Assembly: GCA_030998225.1 (NCBI GenBank) | Contig: JAPYXD010000522.1 | Span: forward strand, 5,642,001 to 5,706,000 | Reading direction: 5' to 3' | Length of the DNA stretch: 64,000 nt | From: Diplolepis rosae | Lineage: Eukaryota > Arthropoda > Insecta > Hymenoptera > Diplolepididae | Program-made: the position numbers and the translations under genes | Shown: positions 57,570 to 64,000 of the stretch, one piece after another | How the letters are laid out: every line of letters starts with the position of its first letter | Numbering within the stretch: the stretch's first letter is position 1 | The notes under the pieces: model-generated | The model's input: only the letters and a program-made list of their open reading frames with translations | Database searches by the model: none | What the model was told of the DNA's origin: nothing

Positions 57570-59930
57570 AAAAACGTTTTTGTAAAAATAAAAAATTGCA
57601 TTTTCCCGGCAAAATATACGAGATGCGGAAAAAATGTTGAGGATCGAAATTCTTCATTTCGAAGAGATCTACAAATTTCCTGGTGACTATTTTTCCATAG
57701 GAGTCATATCTTTTGTTTACTAACGAAAAATTTTATTAAAAATAAAAACTTTTGGTTTAAAAAAAAACTGTACTGTTTATCTCGAAAAGATATGCAAATT
57801 TATTCGGGAGCACTTTTTGATCGGACACGTACTCTACGTTTTAAATCGAAAAAACGTCATCAAAAATAAAAATTTCCATTTTGCACCAAATCTAAGCGGG
57901 ATACGAAGAAAATGTTAGCAAAAAAATTGTTTATTTCATAAAGATCTAGAAATCAGCTTCTAAAATTTTGATCATAAAAGTTATATCTTTTCATTTATTT
58001 ATCAAAACCGTATTTATGAAATTCAAAGATTCATTTTTCCCGCCAAAATATACAAGATACGATCAAAATTTTAACAAAACAATTATTTATTTCAAAAAGA
58101 TCTACAAATCAGCTACTAAAATTTTTTTCATTAGAGTTATATTTTTTCTTTCATTCATCAAAAACGTTCTTATGAAAATCAAAAATTCAATTTTCCCGCC
58201 AAAATATGAGAGATACGAAAAAAATGTTAAAACTCAAAATTGTTTGTTTAAAAAAAATTTACAACTTCCATCATGAAAATTTTTTTCATAGGAGTTGTAC
58301 TTTTTCTTTATTAATGAAAAATATTGCTAAAAATAGAAAAAAAACTCTTTTTGTGCAAAACTCTACGCGGAATATTTTTATATCAAACTTTTATTTTTGA
58401 TTCAAATGTGGCTCTAATGGATATAGAGTAAAAAATCGAGTGCAAAGCGCGAGTGTCATGATGACAATGTGTTCCTTAAGGCTAATAGAGCCCTATGTAA
58501 TTTGAATTTCCTTTTTCTTGTGAAACCATAAACAAATCTAGTAACTTTGAGAAGATTTAATTCATATTTACAATATAATAAAATTGACTTGAGTTTCAGT
58601 ATCGAATTACAGGAACTAAATTTGAATGTATGCAAAGAATATAAGATTGACTTGTGCTCTTCGCATACATTTAAGTTTATTTATTATAATTTGATACTGA
58701 AGCTCAAAACAATTTTATAATAATATTACAGATGATGTGAACTACATATTTTCTCAAAGTCACTCAATTTCTTTTTGAATTTAAGTGAAACAGGAAATTC
58801 AATTTACTTAAGGCTCTATCAGCCTTAAGGAAAAGACATTCATCATGGCGCTCGCGCTTCGCGCTCGATTTTCTGTATACATTTCAGTAACTTTTTAATA
58901 AATTACATGATTAAAATAATTTATTTTCTTGCAAATCTCTCAAAAAGAAAAAAAAATCGTAGACTTCATTTAAGGAAACGATTTTGAAGGACAACGCTTA
59001 TTTCGTATCACACATATTTTGATGAAAAAAATCGGATTTTTTTAATATTAAAAATCAAAACATAAAATATACATGCTGTCCCGAAATTTCTTGATGAGAA
59101 TTTGTAAATCTCATTTAGGCAAACAATTTTCCATATAAACGTTTTTTTTGTATCTCACATATTTTGTCTAAAAAATGGAATTTTTGAATTTTAATCGTTT
59201 TTTTTGGAATTGAAACGAAAAATATATGTTTTATCAGAAACTGTGTCAGACAAAATTTGTAGCTCTTTTTGAAACGAACAACTTTGTATTCTTACGTTTT
59301 TTTTCGTATTTTACATATTATTGTTAAAAAATAGAATTTTGGACTTTTAATAGTTTTTTTTTTTAATTAAAAAGAAAAATATGCATCTTATGAAAAAATG
59401 TTACAATTCAAATTTATAGGTCTTTATGTAGAAAATAATATTGTATTATAACGTTTTTTCGTATCTCATATAATTTAACATGAAAATGGAATTTTGATAT
59501 TGACTTTTTTCGAATTTGAATATGCTGTAACATTTCTAATTTTGATTTAATCAAAAAATGTTATCAGGATAATTTTTAGAGATTTATGAGCACTATCAAA
59601 AACCAGTATTGAATTTTTTGATTTTTTCAAAACGTTATTTTCAAAAACACAAAAGTAGTGCTCAATCCCTCAATTTTGATTGGATGTGGCTGGTTAACAA
59701 ACTTGTCCTTACTTTTTCGGCTCCGATAAAGTGTACCAAAGCTCAATTCAATCTGATAATTGTATCGAGAGTTATGCCGCACACGACCTACTACAGACAG
59801 ACAGACACTTTCGTAAAAACCATTTTTTCTGACTCAGGGGGTCTCAAAACGTAAAGACTTGATGAAAATTTCGAATGTCATTTTTCACATAAAACCAATA
59901 CCTTCTCATCCATGATGAGAATGTAAAAAC
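57570..59930. repeat. 2.3-kb palindrome made of reiterated subrepeats
   Basis: The left arm (57570-58475) has four or five copies of a ~130-155-bp unit with CCGCCAAAATATACGAGATACG, AAAGATCTACAAAT and AGGAGTTATATCTTTT, then GAGTGCAAAGCGCGAGTG. The right arm (58829-59640) has the same modules in reverse (TATCTCACATATTTTG). The centre 58476-58828 is bounded by TTAA with ends GGCTAATAGAGCC / GGCTCTATCAGCC. The 3' module CAGGGGGTCTCAAAACGT at 59836 recurs at 38701. The frames at 57968-58276 and 58206-58400 are within the units. Confidence 0.7.
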
Positions 59931-60473
59931 ACTTTGTCCTTAGTTTTAGCGTTACCCAGAAACAACGGCGTGGACGTAGTAAGTTCTGACAAAGTGTCTT
60001 TTTTTTTATTACTAGTCACAGAGAAGTGACATTGTCAAAATTGTCACTTTTGTGACTACATAGTCACAGTCTTTACATCTTATCCTAAATGATTGTTACT
60101 ATCTGGGTGTGTTTGGAGGGGTGTTGTGATAACAATCGACAGCCTGAAGTCTACAAAAAAAATTTATCCGGGCACAGAGTTCAATCTAAGAAAAATCGTC
60201 TTGACCTTCAAGTCACCTTGAAAATTACATGAAGGTCATGATGGTCAAGGTGATGCACACCTTAACATTTCATCGACTTTTGTGAAGCATCTTGAATGTT
60301 TGTTTACCCCGAAAAACCAAGAAAATTCAGAAAAAGGACATCTGTTCGTTTCTCAGACATTTGACCTTAATTTTTTACCTTTCCAAGGTCACAAAAACTA
60401 TTTTTCCGTAGGCCATTTTTGACGTGAAATTTCCCGCTCTTTTCAAATCCGCAGTCAAAAATAGAGGTTCTCA
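59931..60473. other. Spacer with AGGTCA half-sites
   Basis: No gene. 60190-60270 holds several TGACCTT/AAGGTCA half-sites (CTTGACCTTCAAGTCACCTT, GAAGGTCATGATGGTCAAGG), anticipating the tandem repeat that follows. Confidence 0.4.
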
Positions 60474-61033
60474 TTTAAGAAAAGGGTCTTACCTTCATTT
60501 GACCTTGGAAATTGACTTCAAGGTCAAAATTGATAGTACAGTCGAATTTCCCCCTCGGTCCTGGTCAACCTTTGTCCGAAGCATTTTGTTGTAGATAAAG
60601 TATTTTAGAAGATATTTGGGATTATAGTTTAAAATGGGTCACCGTGTATATACCGTGTATATACCGTGTATATAAGAAAAGGGTCTTATCTCCATTTGAC
60701 CTTGGAAATTGACTTCAAGGTCAAAATTGATAGTACAGTCGAATGTCCCCCTCGGTCCTGGTCAACCTTTGTAGGAACTATTTTTTCGTAGATAAAGTAT
60801 TTTAGAAGATATTTGGGATTATAGATTAAAATGGGTCACCGTGTATATACCTTGTATTTAAGAAAAGGGCCTTATCTCCATTTGACTTCGAAAATTGACC
60901 TCAAGGTCAAAATTGATGGTACAGTCAAATGTCCCCCTTGGTCCTGGTCAACCTTTGTCCGAACTATTTTTTCGTAGATAAAGTATTTTAGAAGATATTT
61001 GGGATTATAGATTAAAATGGCTCACCGTGTATA
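60474..61033 (+). repeat. Three ~190-bp tandem repeats with paired AGGTCA half-sites
   Basis: Copies begin near 60477, 60674 and 60859 with AAGAAAAGGGTCTTA, contain TTGACCTTGGAAATTGACTT followed by CAAGGTCAAAATTGA, CCCCCTCGGTCCTGGTCAAC, and TTAGAAGATATTTGGGATTA, and end CACCGTGTATATAC. The ACCGTGTATAT unit is itself repeated three times at 60641-60674. The last copy is cut by the mariner at 61036. Confidence 0.88.
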
Positions 61034-61035
61034 TA

Positions 61036-61943
61036 CTACTGTGGGCAAAAAGTAAGATGAATTTTTAATTTAAACTTCACGGGCTAACCGATTCGGGAAA
61101 ACTCTTTTATTTTTATGTTGGTCCTACTATTACTGACATCTGTGCCAAATTTCATGTCAATGTCATAATTTGTTACATAGTTACGCTGGTGTTTTCTAAA
61201 CGACTAAAAGTGATTTTTTCGATTTTTACACTGTCTGAATTTGTTGAGCAAAGAAGTGCCATTAAATTTTGTTTGCGGAAACGTTGAGAATGTTGCAGAA
61301 GGCCTTCGATGATTTGACCATGTCGCAGAAAAATGCTTATAAGTGGTACAAAGACTTAAAAGAAGGCAGAGAACGTGTTGATGACTTGGAACGCCCCGGA
61401 CGACCATTATCATCAACTGACGAGCAACACGTCAATCAAATCAAAGAATTAGTGCACAAACATTGTCAATTGACAATTAGAGACCTTGCTGACACTATTG
61501 GCATTTCAAGAGGATCATTCAACACCGTTTCAAAAGATATTTTGGGCAGACAACTCGTGGTTTTTGCATCACGATAATGCGCCGTCTCACACTGCACTCG
61601 TTCTTCGTGACCATTTCGCCAAAAACTCAACACATATCGTTCCACAACCACCATATTCGCCTGATTTGACTCCATGTGACCTCTGGCTATTCCCCAAACT
61701 CAAAAGACCACTCCGAGGACACCGTTTTGACACGATGGAAGAGATACAAGCCGAATCGAAGAAGGCTTTGAAGGCAATTCCGGAAATCGAATTTAACAAG
61801 TGTTTCGACGATTGGAAAAAACGATGGCATAAGTCCATTATATCGGGAGGGGATTATTTTGGAGGGGATGAAATTGATTTGGATAAATAAATAAAGATTT
61901 TTCATTTTATAACAAAATTCACCTTAGTTTTTGCCCACAGTAG
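61036..61943 (+). mobile_element. Mariner element, internally deleted
   Basis: 908 bp, inverted ends CTACTGTGGGCAAAAA and TTTTTGCCCACAGTAG, flanked by TA (61034-61035 and 61944-61945). The transposase lost its middle, leaving a non-autonomous element with both ends. Confidence 0.92.
61227..61890 (+). pseudogene. Mariner transposase, central third deleted
   Basis: N-terminal helix-turn-helix half (SEFVEQRSAIKFCLRK, a frameshift near 61285, then SQKNAYKWYKDLKEGRE and DERPGRP-type linker, IRDLADTIGISRGSFNTV). It then jumps at about 61545-61552 into another frame at WADNSWFLHHDNAPSH, with PCDLWLFPKLKRPL and the normal C-terminus GGDYFGGDEIDLDK. The segment with the first catalytic Asp is missing; the second (HDNAPSH) and third (CDLWLF) Asps remain. 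Confidence 0.9.
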
Positions 61944-61945
61944 TA

Positions 61946-63474
61946 TAATACATATTTCTTTACTTATTAATTACTTTTTTAGCTTCCTAGTGAGTTGGGT
62001 TTTCTTATGTATCGACTGAGAGTCTGAAATGTTTTCTGAATCTACCGCTTTGAGCGCTAGGGAACCTCTAATGTCACGAGCGGGTCTGCAAGAAGGCGCG
62101 AAAAACAATTCAATTCGAATTTGTTTTGGCTCCAGCGTAAGTTCACCACAATTAAGGAGTTGTAACTCCAACCGAAGTTTGAATAAAAACCTTCACAAAA
62201 TCGAATTAATCACGTTAATTAAAACAAATGAGGAAATTGCAATAAAATAAGAATACAAAATTTTAAAGAAAGAGAATTAACGAATAAATTTTATTTTTAT
62301 AATTTAAAACAGTTTTCTCTTTTTTTAGTTACAATAGAGCGAGCGAAATATAAACTTCTCGATTGAGCCGGAAAATCGATCTGATCTGTCACTTGCATAT
62401 CGAACAGCATCCAAGGGTCCAGATCAGGATCCTTCACACTCCCACTCATTCCTCCATACTCTCTGGCGTCACCCTTAACCAATCAGGTCATTTTTCTCTT
62501 TCTACTAGTTAACTTGACTTTTTCCTCTCCAAGTTAACCCGAAATGTCTATAGCCCTAACTTCAAAAGTCTTTACCGCTAGCTCTTAAGTCACGTTTTAT
62601 AAACTAAAATTCTAAGAGTTTTAAGCTTATGACTGAGTTTATACAGAATTTAATCTACGCTTCTAGTTTCGTTTTCTAGTTCGTAATCTTTGAATTTATG
62701 CATCCTGTTTATTCTGACATTTGTTGATTTTTTCAGTCGACTTTCAGTCGCCTATTCTTCATTTTATAAACAAATTTGATTATTTCATATAACTTTTCGG
62801 CGCCTGGTTCCGATTCAGAATATAATTTATATGATTTCAAACTACTCTTAATCTAAACTTAAGTCTAGCTTGAATACAGCTTTGTAATTCATGTTTTGTA
62901 TCTCAGTTCCATATAATTCACTTAATTAAATCATACCCTTTTAATCATATTCATTACACAATAATTCATAATTCAATAATGTCATTTGAAGTAAATCAAT
63001 TATCGTCGGTTCACGTTTTAGCAATCTCTCTCTTAACCCAATTGAGTTTAATATTGTACTTTAAACTATCTGATATTAATTTTCATTACAGATTTATATT
63101 TTTTTATATAATTTATATTGAAATCTATATTTTTAACTTCAAATCTTTACCGCTCATTCAACTACCGACATGTACTAGAACTCTACCTTGCCCACAGCGT
63201 GTTACACTAATTCAGTTAGGATAGAAAGCCTTCAAACTACAAATTAATTTAATTATTTTCCAGAATATAACTATTTCTGTAGTGTTTTTTAAACTCTAAT
63301 GAAAATAAATAAATCAAATAGTTATATTTTTATAAATATCTTGAAATCTATTTTCTATAATGAACATAAATTGCCTATCCAATTTTTCATTAATTACAGA
63401 AATTTTTTTCAAATAGTGATCTAATGTTATTTTATTATTCTAAATAAACAGAGAATCTCTTTATTTTGACTCAC
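61946..63474. other. Spacer, no gene seen
   Basis: The 62297-62482 minus frame (DPDLDPWMLFDMQV...) is not recognised and lacks splice or codon support. 62030-62480 has a base composition and TAATAAAATAAG/AATAAATTTT patches that could be a decayed LTR, but no borders could be fixed. Confidence 0.35.
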
Positions 63475-63604
63475 CTAATAAGTTTTGATTCTGATCGGGA
63501 AAGGGTTGTTGATTCTGATAGTTATCAGTGAGACTCAAAAGAGGGGATTCAGCCAGAATATTTTCATTTTGTTCAGATGATACTTGCATTTTTGATTTCT
63601 TCAT
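63475..63604 (-). CDS. Candidate alternative first exon of the SV2-like gene
   Basis: Minus strand ATG at 63604-63602 opens MKKSKMQVSSEQNENILAES and continues PLLSLTDNYQNQQPFPDQNQ to a strong donor (TTAG|GTGAGT at 63474). 43 codons plus one base, the same phase as exon 1 at 45172, so splicing to exon 2 (45030) would restore GCT and the ADYEKAI lead. It would give a longer Gln/Asn-rich cytoplasmic N-terminus under a promoter 18 kb upstream. It could instead start an unrelated gene that continues in this orientation; no other acceptor exon was found between. Confidence 0.45.
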
Positions 63605-64000
63605 CGAATTTCTAACACTGCACTGCAGACAATTTTACTATAGATATAAGCCACGGTTGAATTTCCATAAGCACGAAGAGGTAATAAAAATGTTTTACTG
63701 ACATAGTCTCTGACCAAGCTACGTCATTCAGCCTTCAGTATTCAATTTTGTTATGCATAAATATATAGATAAACTAAAAGCGATTGAATAATCGTATACA
63801 CCGGAAAAATTTTCAGTTGTATCAACTGGAGTGAACTGGTTGATTTTCACGATAAATGAAAAGTTCAGTTATGGTAATTAGGACGGCACTATAGTGAATA
63901 TAATCGAAATTTTCATATGGCCTACACATTTTTAGAAATTTTAGTAAATGTAGTTTAGTAATGAAAATAAGTCATGCGATGAAATAATGCAACGAATAAC
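63605..64000. other. Flank upstream of the distal exon
   Basis: Would hold the 5' UTR and promoter of the 63475-63604 exon. No clear core promoter could be picked. About 63811-63860 has a palindrome-like CAGTTGTATCAACTGGAGTG. Confidence 0.3.

Noticed and set aside
57968..58400. 102- and 64-residue plus-strand frames
   Set aside because: They are made of tandem subrepeats (PPKYTRY/PPKYERY pattern is the translated repeat), not a protein family.
62297..62482. 61-residue minus frame as an exon of the transporter
   Set aside because: No acceptor/donor pair in the right phase and no similarity to SV2-like N-termini.

Overview
The window is AT-rich eukaryotic DNA with spliced genes, a metazoan-type initiator tRNA-Met gene, mariner, THAP-DDE and Ty3/gypsy elements of the kinds found in insects, and very dense small inverted-repeat transposons. 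I read it as an insect nuclear genome. Hymenoptera would fit, but the sequence alone does not settle the order.

The main host gene lies on the minus strand. It encodes a synaptic-vesicle-glycoprotein-2-like (SV2/SVOP-type) major facilitator transporter. I could join 12 exons from 45217 down to 9948, all with GT/AG borders and compatible phases, giving a 559-residue protein with about 12 membrane segments. The 35 kb gene is mostly transposon-filled intron. Further upstream, at 63475-63604, a 130-bp coding exon with a good donor ends in the same phase as exon 1, so it may be an alternative first exon. If so, the gene spans nearly the whole window to the right of 9.9 kb. An initiator tRNA-Met gene sits antisense in intron 3.

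Layout. 1-1530: flank with one degenerate inverted repeat. 1571-6587: complete, apparently young Ty3/gypsy element of CsRn1 type (gag, then pol by a predicted -1 frameshift; tRNA-Trp primer site; 396-bp LTRs differing at 2 sites), inserted in one arm of an older hairpin element. 6.6-9.9 kb: AT-rich flank with a TTAA-flanked hairpin element. 9.9-45.2 kb: the SV2-like gene. Its introns hold three mariner elements or derivatives with damaged transposase, a mini-mariner, a hAT hairpin element with an 8-bp duplication, nested TTAA-flanked elements, a non-LTR retrotransposon remnant, a solo LTR inside a fold-back element, and several large palindromes. 45.2-63.5 kb: intergenic or long first intron, with hairpin elements built from short reiterated motifs, an intact three-exon THAP-DDE transposase gene lacking one catalytic Asp, a small inverted satellite array, a 2.3-kb palindrome, a roughly 190-bp tandem repeat with nuclear-receptor-like half-sites, and an internally deleted mariner.

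The strongest candidates for something undescribed are: the cohort of unrelated TTAA-flanked palindromic elements whose ends all begin GG; the cluster of self-similar hairpin elements at 44-49 kb; the THAP transposase with a catalytic substitution but intact reading frame and splicing; and the distal first exon of the transporter.
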